Source: Burkholderia ubonensis
Lineage (GTDB): Bacteria > Pseudomonadota > Gammaproteobacteria > Burkholderiales > Burkholderiaceae
Reading direction: 5' to 3'
Assembly: GCF_902833085.1 (NCBI RefSeq)
Contig: NZ_CADFEB010000003.1
Span: 620,001-684,000 of the forward strand
Length of the DNA: 64,000 bases
The translations under genes and the position numbers were made by a program. The number at the start of each line of letters is the position of its first letter. Position 1 is the stretch's first letter. The notes beneath the pieces are model-generated. The model did not search any database, was not told where the DNA came from, and saw nothing but the letters and a program-made list of their open reading frames with translations. This document shows, piece after piece, positions 17,410 through 26,444 of the stretch.

Positions 17410-18813
17410 ATGAAACTGACCTTCCTGGGCGCGACCGAAACCGTCACCGGCTCGAAATACCTGGTCGAGCATGGCGGCCGGCGCGTGCTGGTCGACTGCG
17501 GCCTGTTCCAGGGCACGAAGAACCTGCGCCTGCGCAACTGGAACCCGCTGCCGTTCCCGCCCGACACGCTGGACGCGGTCATTCTCACGCACGCGCACAT
17601 CGACCACAGCGGCTACCTGCCGGTGCTGGCGAGCGACGGCTATCACGGGCCGGTGTACTGCACGGCGGCGACCGCCGAACTGTGCGGGATCATGCTGCGC
17701 GACAGCGCGCGGCTGCAGGAGGAGGAAGCCGATTTCGCGAACCGCCACGGCTACTCGAGACACCATCCGGCACGGCCGCTCTACACGATGGACGACGCGC
17801 TGCGCGCGCTGCGCCTGCTGACGCCGCGCGCGTTCGACGAATGCGTGCCGCTGGGCGGCGGGCTGTCGTTCCGGCTGCTGCCCGCCGGCCACATTCTCGG
17901 CGCGGCGAGCGTCGTGATGAACTGGAATCACAAGGTGCTCGCTTTCTCGGGCGACCTCGGCCGCCGCCACGACCCGATCATGCGCGCGCCGACGCCGCCG
18001 GCCCATGCGGACTACGTGGTCGTCGAGTCGACCTACGGCGACCGTCTGCATCCCGATTCGGACCCCGAAAGCGAACTGGCCGCGCTGTTCGAGAAGACCT
18101 TCGCGCGGGGCGGCGTGGTCGTGATGCCCTGCTTCACCGTCGGCCGCGCGCAGCAGATCCTGCATTACATCGCCCGGCTGAAGGCGAGCGGCCGCATGGC
18201 GCACGTCCCGGTGTATCTCGACAGCCCGATGGCGACCGACGTGACCGACGTCTATCGCCATCACCTCCTCGAGCACCGGCTGACCCTGTCCGAGTCGGAC
18301 GCGCTCGGCCATGCGGCAACCATGGTGCGCACCGTCGATCAGTCGAAGGCCATCGCCGGGCACCAGGGCCCGATGGTGATCATCGCCGGCAGCGGAATGG
18401 CGACGGGCGGGCGGGTGCTGCATCACCTGGCCCGCTATGCCCCCGACGCGCGCAACACGGTCGCGCTGGTCGGCTACCAGGCCGCCGGCACGCGCGGCGC
18501 GGCGCTCGCCGCGCACGAGCCGACCCTGAAGATCCACGGCGAATACGTGCGCGTGCGCGCGCAGGTCGAGACCATCGCGGCGCTGTCCGCCCATGCCGAT
18601 TACGACGAGATACTGCAGTGGCTCGGCGCGATGCAGCAGCCCCCGGTCCGCACGTTCGTGACCCACGGTGAACCGGCCGCCGCGGATGCGCTGCGCCGGC
18701 GCATCGAGGAGCGGCTGCATTGGCCGTGCGAAGTGCCGACCTATCAGCAGACGGTCGATCTCGACGAGGTCGCGGCGGCCGATACCGACGAGCACGCGGT
18801 GCTGTCGCGCTAG
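17410..18813 (+). CDS. Metallo-beta-lactamase/beta-CASP nuclease-like hydrolase
   Basis: 467 aa. The metal motif H61-A-H63-I-D65-H66 is intact. The beta-CASP insertion (about 250-370) and the C-terminal RMMBL motif (ETIAALSAHADYDEIL) identify the CPSF73/RNase J-like clan, usually RNA endo- or exonucleases. It could adjust RNA turnover during anoxia. Enzymatic activity and targets are inference. It is convergent with a zinc alcohol dehydrogenase gene, with a strong hairpin between. Confidence 0.88.
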   Translation: MKLTFLGATETVTGSKYLVEHGGRRVLVDCGLFQGTKNLRLRNWNPLPFPPDTLDAVILTHAHIDHSGYLPVLASDGYHGPVYCTAATAELCGIMLRDSARLQEEEADFANRHGYSRHHPARPLYTMDDALRALRLLTPRAFDECVPLGGGLSFRLLPAGHILGAASVVMNWNHKVLAFSGDLGRRHDPIMRAPTPPAHADYVVVESTYGDRLHPDSDPESELAALFEKTFARGGVVVMPCFTVGRAQQILHYIARLKASGRMAHVPVYLDSPMATDVTDVYRHHLLEHRLTLSESDALGHAATMVRTVDQSKAIAGHQGPMVIIAGSGMATGGRVLHHLARYAPDARNTVALVGYQAAGTRGAALAAHEPTLKIHGEYVRVRAQVETIAALSAHADYDEILQWLGAMQQPPVRTFVTHGEPAAADALRRRIEERLHWPCEVPTYQQTVDLDEVAAADTDEHAVLSR

Positions 18814-18826
18814 GCAGGTCATGCGC

Positions 18827-18864
18827 GCGCGGCAGGGCGGGCGACGCGGCCCGCCCTGCCGCGC
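18827..18864. terminator. Long GC hairpin between convergent genes
   Basis: A 15-bp perfect stem (core CGGCAGGGCGGG / CCCGCCCTGCCG) with an 8-nt loop lies between the convergent stops at 18813 and 18879. There is no strong U-tract, so it may act as a bidirectional terminator or 3-prime stabiliser. Confidence 0.6.
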
Positions 18865-18878
18865 CCTGCCCGAATGGC

Positions 18879-19919
18879 TCAGCTCACTTCGATGATGACC
18901 TTGAGCGCGTGCGTTTGCGCCGCGCGGCCGAACGTGTCGTACGCCTGCCCGACGTCGTCGAGCGAGAAGCGGTGGGTGATCAGCTGCTTCGGATCGAGCC
19001 GCCCCGCGCGCACGGTCTTCAGCAGCATCGGCGTGCTGACGGTGTCGACGAGCCGCGTCGTGATCGCGATGTTGCGGTCCCACAGCTTCTCGAGGTGCAG
19101 GTCCGCCTTCACGCCGTGCACGCCGACGTTCGCGACCACGCCGCCCGGCGCGACGATCGACGTGCACATCTCGAACGTCGCCGGAATGCCGACCGCCTCG
19201 ATCGCGCAGTCGACGCCGACGCCGTCGGTCAGCCTCATCACTTCCGCGACCGTGTCGCCGGCGCGTCCGTCGATGCAATCGGTCGCGCCGAAGCGGCGCG
19301 CCACGTCGAGCCGGTTGCGATCCGGGTCGATCATGATGATCCTGCCGGGCGTGTAGAACTGCGCGGTCAGCAGCGCCGCGAGCCCGATCGGGCCGGCGCC
19401 GACGATCGCGACCGAACAGCCGGGCTGCACCTTGCCGTTCAGCACGCCGCATTCGAACCCGGTCGGCAGGATGTCGGACAGCATCACGAGCGCGTCCTCG
19501 TCCACGCCGGGCGGCACCCGGTACAGGCTCGTCTCGGCGTGCGGAATCCGCACGAATTCGGCCTGCGTGCCGTCGATCCGGTGCCCGAGGATCCACCCGC
19601 CCGTCGCGCAGTGCGAGTACAGGCCGCGGCGGCAGTTGTCGCAGCGGCCGCACGACGAGATGCACGAGACCAGCACGTGATCGCCCGGCTTCAGCGTGTC
19701 GACCGCCGCGCCGACCCGCTCGACGATCCCGACGCCTTCGTGACCGAGGATGCGCCCCGGCTCGCACGACGGCACGTCGCCCTTGAGGATGTGCAGGTCG
19801 GTGCCGCAGATCGTCGTGCGCGTCATCCTGACGATCGCATCGGTCGGCGCCTGCAGTTCCGGCATCGGCCGCTCCTCGAGCGCCTTGCGCCCGGGGCCTT
19901 GATATACGAGTGCTTTCAT
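18879..19919 (-). CDS. Zinc-dependent alcohol dehydrogenase (medium-chain)
   Basis: 346 aa. Catalytic zinc ligands C38, H60 and E61 (TICGTDLHILKGD; GRILGHEGVGIV) and structural zinc cysteines C90, C93, C96 and C104 are present. The Rossmann motif is VGAGPIGLAALL, followed by IMIDPDRNRL, so NAD(H) is likely. Close relatives include isopropanol-type and 2,3-butanediol-type dehydrogenases. The likely role is disposal of reducing power through alcohols at low oxygen. A FNR-like box lies 79.5 bp upstream. Confidence 0.9.
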   Translation of the reverse strand: MKALVYQGPGRKALEERPMPELQAPTDAIVRMTRTTICGTDLHILKGDVPSCEPGRILGHEGVGIVERVGAAVDTLKPGDHVLVSCISSCGRCDNCRRGLYSHCATGGWILGHRIDGTQAEFVRIPHAETSLYRVPPGVDEDALVMLSDILPTGFECGVLNGKVQPGCSVAIVGAGPIGLAALLTAQFYTPGRIIMIDPDRNRLDVARRFGATDCIDGRAGDTVAEVMRLTDGVGVDCAIEAVGIPATFEMCTSIVAPGGVVANVGVHGVKADLHLEKLWDRNIAITTRLVDTVSTPMLLKTVRAGRLDPKQLITHRFSLDDVGQAYDTFGRAAQTHALKVIIEVS

Positions 19920-19991
19920 TGGGTGTTCTCTCCGTCGATGGGGCATTGCCCCCTGCGCTCAACAATGTAGGAGACGCGCGGGCCGGCCTGC

Positions 19992-20005
19992 TTGACCCGC
20001 ATCAA
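19992..20005 (-). promoter_or_regulatory. FNR-like box upstream of zinc alcohol dehydrogenase
   Basis: TTGACCCGCATCAA; centre 79.5 bp from the start at 19919. It lies in the 100-bp gap after phaC, so the dehydrogenase has its own promoter. Confidence 0.75.
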
Positions 20006-20019
20006 GCGGCAACGCCTGG

Positions 20020-21849
20020 TCATGTCTCGAGCACGTAAGTGCCCGGCGCCGGCCCCGCTCCGTCGTCCGGCATGCGCGCCGGCACGTCGCCGGTCGATTG
20101 CGCGCGCAACCAGTCGCGCCAGCAGGTCCACCACGATCCGTCGACCGCGGCCGCATCGCGCAGGAAATCCTGCCGGCTGCGGAAGGCCGCGCCCGGCTCG
20201 CGGGTCGCGCAGCGATAGTGGCGGCCCGGATGGCCCGGTTCGGACACGATCCCGGCGTTGTGGCCGCCCGCCGTCAGCACGAACGTCAGCGCGTTGTGCG
20301 TGAGCAGGTGCAGCTTGTAGACCGAACGCCACGGCGACACGTGATCGCGTTCGGTCCCGACGACGAACATCGGCGCGACGAGATCCGACAGCGCGACCGG
20401 CCGGCCGTCGACGCAATAGCGGCCGGCCGCCAGGTCGTTGTCGAGAAAGAGCTGCGTCAGGTATTCGGTGTGCATGCGATACGGCATGCGCGTGGTGTCG
20501 TCGTTCCACGACATCAGGTCGTTCGGCTTGGTGCGCCGCCCGAGCAGGTACTCGCTCATCATGCGCGACCAGATCAGGTCGCGCGCGTTCAGCAGCTGGA
20601 ACGCGGCGGACATCTGCGAGCCGTCCAGATAGCCCTGCCGCCACATCAGCGCATCGAGCGCCGCCAGTTCGCTCGCATCGATGAACAGCCCGAGCTCGCC
20701 GGGCTCGCCGAAGTCCGTCAGCGCGGCGAGCAGCGTGATCGAGCGCAGCGCGTCGCGCCGCCCGTCGCGGGCCAGCGCCGCCGCGCCGATCGCGAGCAGC
20801 GTGCCGCCGAGACAGTAGCCGACCGCGTGCACGGCCTCGCCGCACCGGGCGCGCACCGCGTCGAGCGTCGCGAGCAAGCCGTCTCGCACATAGTCGTCGA
20901 GGCCGAGGTCGCGCGCCTGCGCGCCGGGGTTGCGCCACGAGATCGCGAACACGGTATGGCCCGACTGGACCAGGAAGCGGATCAGCGAATTGTGCGGCTG
21001 CAGGTCGAGAATGTAGTACTTCATGATCCACGACGGCACGATCAGGATCGGTTCGCGCGCGACGTTCGGCGTCATGGGTTCGTACTGCAGCAGTTCGCAC
21101 AATTCGTTGCGCCACACGACCCGGCCCGGCGTGATCGCCACGTCGCGCCCCGGCAGATACTCGGGCGCCTTGCGCGCATGCACGCCGCGCATGCGTTCGC
21201 CCAGCGCATGCGCGTCTTCGAGCCAGTGCCGCAGCCCGGCCGCGAGGTTCGCGCCGCCGCTGCGGGCGGTCGCTTCGAGCACGACCGGATTGGTCGCGAC
21301 GAAGTTGCCGGGCGAACACGCGTCGAGCCACTGGCGCGCCGCGAAGCCGACCAGTTCCTCGTGATGCCGCTCGACGCCCGGCACGCCCCGCGTCGCCTCG
21401 CGCCACCAGCGCTGGGTCGCGAGAAAGCCGTCGCGATAGAACCGGAACGGCCAGTTCGACCAGGCGGACGCGGCGAAACGGGGGTCGGCTTCCCCCGCGT
21501 GCACCGCGTAACCGTCTTCGTCCGTGTCGTCGCGCGCGGCGGGCGCCCCGGCCGGCCACGACACGGCCGCGATCCACGCCTGCGTCGCGAGGTCGAAGCA
21601 CTTGCCCGGCGACACCGCCAGATGCGCGCCCCAGTCGAGCACGGCCAGCGCCATCGACACCGGCGACAGGCCGAACGTCATCGCGGCGAGGCTTGCGTGC
21701 GCCGCGCGGTTCCACTGCTCGGCGGGCATCGCATCGGAACGCTTGCGTGCGTCCGCGCGCGGTTGCGGGCGCGCGTCCGCGGCGGCAGGGGCCACGTCGT
21801 GGCTCGCGGGATCTCGTGCGGCGGAGCCGCGCATGGCGACCACTTTCAT
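20020..21849 (-). CDS. phaC: Class I polyhydroxyalkanoate synthase
   Basis: About 609 aa, starting MKVVAMRGS and overlapping the reductase stop (ATGA). It polymerises 3-hydroxyacyl-CoA into PHA granules. The lipase-like box GYC346LGGT holds the catalytic cysteine; the aspartate is in VVGTERDHVSPW and the histidine in TAGGHNAGIV. LDLQPHNSLIRFLVQSGHTVFAISWRNP is the conserved PhaC core. The first 50 residues are Ala/Pro/Arg-rich and divergent. It is the last gene of a three-gene unit (178-aa protein, reductase, synthase). No thiolase gene is nearby. Confidence 0.93.
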   Translation of the reverse strand: MKVVAMRGSAARDPASHDVAPAAADARPQPRADARKRSDAMPAEQWNRAAHASLAAMTFGLSPVSMALAVLDWGAHLAVSPGKCFDLATQAWIAAVSWPAGAPAARDDTDEDGYAVHAGEADPRFAASAWSNWPFRFYRDGFLATQRWWREATRGVPGVERHHEELVGFAARQWLDACSPGNFVATNPVVLEATARSGGANLAAGLRHWLEDAHALGERMRGVHARKAPEYLPGRDVAITPGRVVWRNELCELLQYEPMTPNVAREPILIVPSWIMKYYILDLQPHNSLIRFLVQSGHTVFAISWRNPGAQARDLGLDDYVRDGLLATLDAVRARCGEAVHAVGYCLGGTLLAIGAAALARDGRRDALRSITLLAALTDFGEPGELGLFIDASELAALDALMWRQGYLDGSQMSAAFQLLNARDLIWSRMMSEYLLGRRTKPNDLMSWNDDTTRMPYRMHTEYLTQLFLDNDLAAGRYCVDGRPVALSDLVAPMFVVGTERDHVSPWRSVYKLHLLTHNALTFVLTAGGHNAGIVSEPGHPGRHYRCATREPGAAFRSRQDFLRDAAAVDGSWWTCWRDWLRAQSTGDVPARMPDDGAGPAPGTYVLET

Positions 21850-22592
21850 CGCATGTGCATCCCGCCGTTCACGGCAAAATCGGCGCCGGTCGCGAACGCG
21901 CCTTCGTCCGAGCACAGGAACGCGACGAGCGCCGCGATCTCGTCGGGCTGCCCGAGGCGGCCCACCGGAATCTGCGGCAGGATCTTCGCGTCGAGCACCT
22001 CCTTCGGCACGGCTTCGACCATCGCCGTCGCCAGATAGCCGGGCGACACGGTATTGACGGTCACGCCGTGCTTCGCGAGCTCGAGCGCCAGCGCTTTCGT
22101 GAAACCGTGCACGCCGGCCTTCGCGGCCGCGTAGTTGGTCTGCCCGTACGCGCCCCGCGAGCCGTTCACCGAGCCGACGTTGACGATGCGGCCGAAGCCG
22201 CGCTCGATCATCCCGCCGACGAACGGCTTCGTCACGTTGAACAGGCCGTCGAGGTCGGTGCGCAGCACCGCGTCCCACTGCGACTTCGTCATCTTCGCGA
22301 ACGTCGCGTCGCGGGTGATGCCCGCATTGTTGACGAGCACGTCGACGCGGCCGAATTGATCGATCACGCGCTTGCCGCACTGCTGGCACGAGTCGAAATC
22401 GGCGACGTCGACCTCGAACGCGTGAAAGACGCGCCCGGCGTCGCGTTCGCGCGTGAGCCACGTCGCGACGTGATCGTTGCCTTCCGAATGCGAAACCGCG
22501 ACCGTCAGGCCGGCCGCAAGCAGGCGGCGGCTGATGGCGGCGCCGAGGCCGCCCATCCCGCCCGTGACGAATGCGACCCGATCAGCGCGCAT
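21846..22592 (-). CDS. phaB: Acetoacetyl-CoA reductase (SDR family)
   Basis: 248 aa, a normal length for PhaB. The NADPH-binding TGGMGGLGAAISRRL, the NNAG motif (VLVNNAGITRDATF) and the catalytic S...YxxxK in GSVNGSRGAYGQTNYAAAKAG are intact. It supplies (R)-3-hydroxybutyryl-CoA to the PHA synthase and oxidises NADPH, a useful electron sink at low oxygen. It overlaps the upstream 178-aa gene by 11 bp and phaC by 4 bp. Confidence 0.93.
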   Translation of the reverse strand: MRADRVAFVTGGMGGLGAAISRRLLAAGLTVAVSHSEGNDHVATWLTRERDAGRVFHAFEVDVADFDSCQQCGKRVIDQFGRVDVLVNNAGITRDATFAKMTKSQWDAVLRTDLDGLFNVTKPFVGGMIERGFGRIVNVGSVNGSRGAYGQTNYAAAKAGVHGFTKALALELAKHGVTVNTVSPGYLATAMVEAVPKEVLDAKILPQIPVGRLGQPDEIAALVAFLCSDEGAFATGADFAVNGGMHMR

Positions 22593-23118
22593 GGGTACGC
22601 TCCCCTGCCGCGCCCGCGGCGTCGGTATGCTGCGCGGTCAGCAGCTTTCCGTCGTCCGGCGCGACGACCTCCGTCATCCCGCGCTCGAGCGCTTCCATCC
22701 ATTCGCGCCACGGCATGCTGGCCTCGTTGATCACGGCGAGGCGGCTCAGGTCGGGCAGCAAGTCCGTCTGGATGCCGGGCAGCCCGCCCACCCCGTATTC
22801 GCGCAGCCAGTCGCGCCAGATGCCCCCGCTCTCGAATTGCGCGCGCATGCACAGCTCGCCCGCATCCTCCCAGATCGCGGCGCTCGCGTCCGCGTAGTCG
22901 CGCAGCACGCGCACGACGGCTTCGCCGAGCGCCTTGCCGTCCGTCGCGCCCGTCGCGTCCTGCAACTTGCGCACCGCATCGCAGTCCCGCTCGATGCCGC
23001 GCCCGAGCAATGCGTGCCACTCGCGCCGCCAGTCGCCGCCAAGCGCCAGCATGCGCAGCGCGGCATCGCAGCCCGCGCGGTAAACGCCCAACGGCGTCGT
23101 TACGGATTCCGTCGTCAT
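22582..23118 (-). CDS. Uncharacterised PHA-operon protein (phasin-like candidate)
   Basis: 178 aa. The start at 23118 has a strong ribosome binding site (AGGGGGAAG). The protein is mainly helical and rich in Trp and acidic residues (ALGGDWRREWHALLGRGIERD; CMRAQFESGGIWRDWLREY), with no membrane segments. I do not see a definite phasin signature, but helical amphipathic composition and position as first gene of the PHA operon fit a granule-associated protein. Its promoter region contains the FNR-like box at 23224-23237. Confidence 0.7.
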   Translation of the reverse strand: MTTESVTTPLGVYRAGCDAALRMLALGGDWRREWHALLGRGIERDCDAVRKLQDATGATDGKALGEAVVRVLRDYADASAAIWEDAGELCMRAQFESGGIWRDWLREYGVGGLPGIQTDLLPDLSRLAVINEASMPWREWMEALERGMTEVVAPDDGKLLTAQHTDAAGAAGERTHAR

Positions 23119-23223
23119 CGTCTTCCCCCTTTTCGATCCGGCCGCGGATCGGGATGCCGCACCAAGCCGCCCGATACCGGCGCGGCGACCGCTTAACTGT
23201 GCGTTGCGGGCGCGCGGCCGCCG

Positions 23224-23237
23224 TTGATCTGAGTCAA
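23224..23237. promoter_or_regulatory. FNR-like box between PHA operon and universal stress operon
   Basis: TTGATCTGAGTCAA; centre 74.5 bp before the Usp ATG (23305) with a -10-like TAGACT at 23259-23264, and 112.5 bp from the PHA-operon start at 23118. Confidence 0.75.
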
Positions 23238-23304
23238 GCGCACAGGCAAGCTGCTTCGTAGACTGGTTTGCACTGACGGATCCACCGTCGATGGAGCGAC
23301 CGTG

Positions 23305-24144
23305 ATGGGCTACAAGAGCATCCTCGTGCACCTCGACACGAGCGACCGCGCGCACGCGCGCCTCGAGCTTGCGTTGCGGCTTGCGCGGCGCTTTGACGCA
23401 CACCTGACCGCGCTGTCCGCGATCTACACGCCGGAACCCGTTTCGTTCTACGTGATGGCCGGTTCCGCAGACTATTTCCGGGAACACCGGGAACGGCGCG
23501 ACGAACGCGTTGCCGCGCTCGAGCGCCTGTTCTACGCGGAGACGACGCGCGCCAAGGTGTCGGCCGACTGGATCGCCGCCGACGCGCGCGCCAATACCGT
23601 CGTGCCGCACCATGCGCGTCATGCGGATCTGGTGATCGTCGGCCAGAGCGATCCGAACGATCCCGAGACCTACATCGACGACCAGTTTCCCGAGAACCTC
23701 GTGCTGTCGGCCGGCAGGCCCGTGCTGTTCGTCCCGTATGCGGGCGACCATGCGTCGCTCGGCGAGCGCGTGCTCGTCGCGTGGGACGGCAGCCGGGAGG
23801 CCGTGCGCGCCGCCCACGACGCCATGCCGTTCATCGAGCATGCGAAGCGCACGACGGTCGTCGCGGTCGGCAACGGCCACGACCCGGACGCCAACGTGCG
23901 CATCCCGGGCGCCGACGCGGCGCTGATGCTCGCGCGGCACGCATCGGACGTCAACGTGCTCGACATCGAGTGCGGCCCCGGCGCGTCGATCGGCGACACG
24001 CTGCTGTCGCGCGCGTACGAGACCGGCACCGATCTGCTCGTGATGGGCGCTTACGGCCATGCGCGCTGGCGCGAGCTCGTGATGGGCGGCGTGACGCGCA
24101 CGGTGCTGGCATCGATGACGCTGCCGGTCCTGATGTCGCACTGA
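23305..24144 (+). CDS. Universal stress protein, tandem two-domain
   Basis: 279 aa from an ATG at 23305; a GTG one codon earlier is equally possible. Two Usp folds. The C-terminal pattern [22 protein letters not shown] has GG-V-T in place of GS, typical of the UspA-like proteins with weak or no ATP binding. It is similar in layout to the protein at 24838. A FNR-like box precedes it. Confidence 0.87.
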   Translation: MGYKSILVHLDTSDRAHARLELALRLARRFDAHLTALSAIYTPEPVSFYVMAGSADYFREHRERRDERVAALERLFYAETTRAKVSADWIAADARANTVVPHHARHADLVIVGQSDPNDPETYIDDQFPENLVLSAGRPVLFVPYAGDHASLGERVLVAWDGSREAVRAAHDAMPFIEHAKRTTVVAVGNGHDPDANVRIPGADAALMLARHASDVNVLDIECGPGASIGDTLLSRAYETGTDLLVMGAYGHARWRELVMGGVTRTVLASMTLPVLMSH

Positions 24145-24263
24145 GCGGGCCGATGCGGCGTCGATGTGCCGGCCTGCGGGCCGGCATCGGTCATGCATGC
24201 GTGTGTGCCGCGCCAGCGAATCCGCGCATCGCCCGGCCGGCTCGGCGGGGACGGCCGCGACGC

Positions 24264-24277
24264 TTGATCCAGATCAG
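24264..24277 (+). promoter_or_regulatory. FNR-like box upstream of single-domain universal stress protein
   Basis: TTGATCCAGATCAG (one mismatch in the last base); centre 67.5 bp before 24338. Confidence 0.65.
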
Positions 24278-24337
24278 CGCGACCACGCCGCGTGCGCCGA
24301 TGATGAATGCATCCACGCCTGTTCAAGGGAACCCGTC

Positions 24338-24841
24338 ATGTACTCGCATATCCTGGTCGCGCTCGACGGCAGCGAAACATCCTCGCATGCACTCGATGCC
24401 GCGCTGACCCTCGCGTCGGAGACGGGTGCGCGACTCACCCCCGTCTACGTCATCGACTTCCTGGTGCCGGCCTATGACGCGCTCGGCTACGATCCGTCGA
24501 TCCTGATCGACGCGTTCCGCGAAGAAGGGCTGCGCGTCACCGACGACGCCGCGCAGCGGATGGCCGCGCGCGGCGTGGCCGGCACGCCGCAGATCGCCAA
24601 CGTCCAGCCGGCCGGCGAAGACATCGCGGATCGCATCCTGCTCGTCGCGCAAGAAGTGGGCGCCGACCTGATCGTAATGGGCACGCACGGCCGGCGCGGC
24701 TTCCGGCGCCTCGTGCTCGGCAGCGTCGCCGAGCGCGTGCTGCGCAGCGCCACGCGCCCCGTCCTGATGATTCCGGCGCGCTGCGCGCCGCAGCCCGCCG
24801 CCGCAACCGTCGCGGCATCGACCGAAAAGGAGCCGTCATGA
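24338..24841 (+). CDS. Universal stress protein, single domain
   Basis: 167 aa. The domain starts [20 protein letters not shown] and ends with the intact ATP-binding motif [22 protein letters not shown]. It carries an Ala-rich tail of about 20 residues. The stop overlaps the next Usp gene by 4 bp (ATGA), so the two are translated together. Confidence 0.9.
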   Translation: MYSHILVALDGSETSSHALDAALTLASETGARLTPVYVIDFLVPAYDALGYDPSILIDAFREEGLRVTDDAAQRMAARGVAGTPQIANVQPAGEDIADRILLVAQEVGADLIVMGTHGRRGFRRLVLGSVAERVLRSATRPVLMIPARCAPQPAAATVAASTEKEPS

Positions 24842-25671
24842 GCTACAAGACCTTGCTCGTCCATCTCGACGACAGCGAGCGCTGCGCCACGCGCGTCAAA
24901 CTCGCGCTCGAGCTTGCGGAGCGCTGGAACGCGCACCTGATCGGCCTCTACATCGTCTGCCAGGACCTGTTCGAGCCGCTGCTGCGGCCCAGCGAGCCGC
25001 TCAAGCTCGCCGTGTACGAGCGGCTGTGCGAGGAGCGCCGCAAGCAGGCGGAGGAACGCTTCCTCGACGCGGCCGAACGCGCGGGGCGCAGCGTCGAATG
25101 GCGCGCGCCCGCCGGCCCCGCGACCGAGACCGCGATCCTGCATGCGCGTCACGCGGATCTGCTCGTGCTCGGCCAGCAGGACCCCGATGACCGCATGACG
25201 TACATCGCCCGCCATTTCGTCGAGGACGTCGTGATGGCCAGCGGCCGGCCGGCCATCGTCGTGCCTTACGCGGGCCAGGTGCGAACGCTCGGCGAGAACG
25301 TGCTGATCGGCTGGGACGGCGGCCGCGAGGCCGCGCGGGCGGTGGCCGATGCGATGCCGCTGCTGATGCGCGCGCGGTTCGTCAACGTCGAAACGGTCAC
25401 GCGCACGCGTCCCGATCCGGACAAGACGCCGGCCGGCGTCGACGTCGCCGCGTACCTCGAGCGTCACGGCGTGCGCGCGTCGTTCTCGACGACGCCGCGC
25501 GAGAACGACATCGGCTCGGGCATGACGCTGCTGAACCGGGCCAGCGACCTGCACGCGGATCTCATCGTGATGGGCGCGTACAGCCACACGCGGATGCACG
25601 AGCGCGTGCTCGGCGGCGCGACGCGCACCCTCCTCGAAACGATGACGGTGCCGGTGCTGATGTCGCATTGA
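24838..25671 (+). CDS. Universal stress protein, tandem two-domain
   Basis: 277 aa. It has the same arrangement as the protein at 23305 ([44 protein letters not shown]). The C-terminal motif lacks the GS pair of ATP-binding Usp proteins. It is the last gene of its unit and is followed by a rho-independent terminator. Confidence 0.88.
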   Translation: MSYKTLLVHLDDSERCATRVKLALELAERWNAHLIGLYIVCQDLFEPLLRPSEPLKLAVYERLCEERRKQAEERFLDAAERAGRSVEWRAPAGPATETAILHARHADLLVLGQQDPDDRMTYIARHFVEDVVMASGRPAIVVPYAGQVRTLGENVLIGWDGGREAARAVADAMPLLMRARFVNVETVTRTRPDPDKTPAGVDVAAYLERHGVRASFSTTPRENDIGSGMTLLNRASDLHADLIVMGAYSHTRMHERVLGGATRTLLETMTVPVLMSH

Positions 25672-25680
25672 CCGGCGCAC

Positions 25681-25704
25681 GGGGCGGCCGCATCCGGCCG
25701 CCCC
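25681..25704 (+). terminator. Rho-independent terminator after universal stress operon
   Basis: A 10-bp perfect stem GGGGCGGCCG / CGGCCGCCCC with loop CATC, followed by pyrimidine-rich DNA ending in seven Ts (25724-25730). It lies between two convergent Usp genes. Confidence 0.75.
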
Positions 25705-25741
25705 GCTTTCCGTTCGCTTTCCGTTTTTTTCCGTTTCCGAC

Positions 25742-26212
25742 CTACAACCCGGCGCCGCCCGCTTCCGGCGCGTCGCGCACCAGCAGAACCGGCCGGTCGG
25801 CGCAGCGCACCAGCGATTCCGCGACGCTGCCGAGCAGCGCGCGGCGGATGCCGCGGCGCCCGTGCGTGCCCATCACGATCAGGTCGGCGTCGCATTCGGC
25901 GGCGGCGCGGGCAAGCACGCGCGATACGTTCTCGCCGCACGCGTCGACCGTCTGCGCGGTGCCGCGCACCCCGCTCAGCCGGAACGCGGTTTCCGCATCG
26001 GCCACGACCGTGCCGGCCGCGCCGGTCTCCAGCCCGCTCCATTCCAGCTGCTCGACGTAGCCGCTGTCGACGTCGGTGAGCCGCAGCGTATCCGAGACGA
26101 CGCACACCGCCACGACCAGCCCGCCCGACGCGCGGGCGAGCCGGATCGCCTCGTCCAGCGCAAGCCGTGCGCCGCGGCTGCCGTCCAGCGCGGCAAAGAT
26201 CCGTTCGTACAT
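25742..26212 (-). CDS. Universal stress protein, single domain
   Basis: 156 aa. GGGAGG precedes the ATG. The ATP-binding motif [22 protein letters not shown] is intact. It is divergent from the sensor kinase gene; the FNR-like box between them is centred 65.5 bp from this start, so it most likely controls this gene. Confidence 0.9.
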   Translation of the reverse strand: MYERIFAALDGSRGARLALDEAIRLARASGGLVVAVCVVSDTLRLTDVDSGYVEQLEWSGLETGAAGTVVADAETAFRLSGVRGTAQTVDACGENVSRVLARAAAECDADLIVMGTHGRRGIRRALLGSVAESLVRCADRPVLLVRDAPEAGGAGL

Positions 26213-26270
26213 ATCGCCTCCCGATCACGCGTCCCGTTTCCCCAGTCTGGGCCGGGCGCGGCGCCGACGC

Positions 26271-26284
26271 TTGACACGGGTCAA
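26271..26284 (-). promoter_or_regulatory. FNR-like box upstream of universal stress protein
   Basis: TTGACACGGGTCAA, a symmetrical palindrome; centre 65.5 bp from 26212 and 167.5 bp from the divergent sensor kinase start. Confidence 0.7.
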
Positions 26285-26444
26285 GCCCGGCCGGCGGCGC
26301 CCCGGATTGCGCCCCGATTGGCGAATGTCGGCAAAAACGCGCACAATTCCCGCCATACAAAGCCGTACCTGCCGGTTCCCCCAACCTGTTTCACGCCCGG
26401 CCGCCGCCCGTCGGCGCCGGCGACATCGTTCAGGACGATCGCCC

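Noticed and set aside
17341..19965. An 874-codon open frame on the minus strand
   Set aside because: It covers the antisense of the beta-CASP gene and an alternative frame of the alcohol dehydrogenase; no coherent protein.
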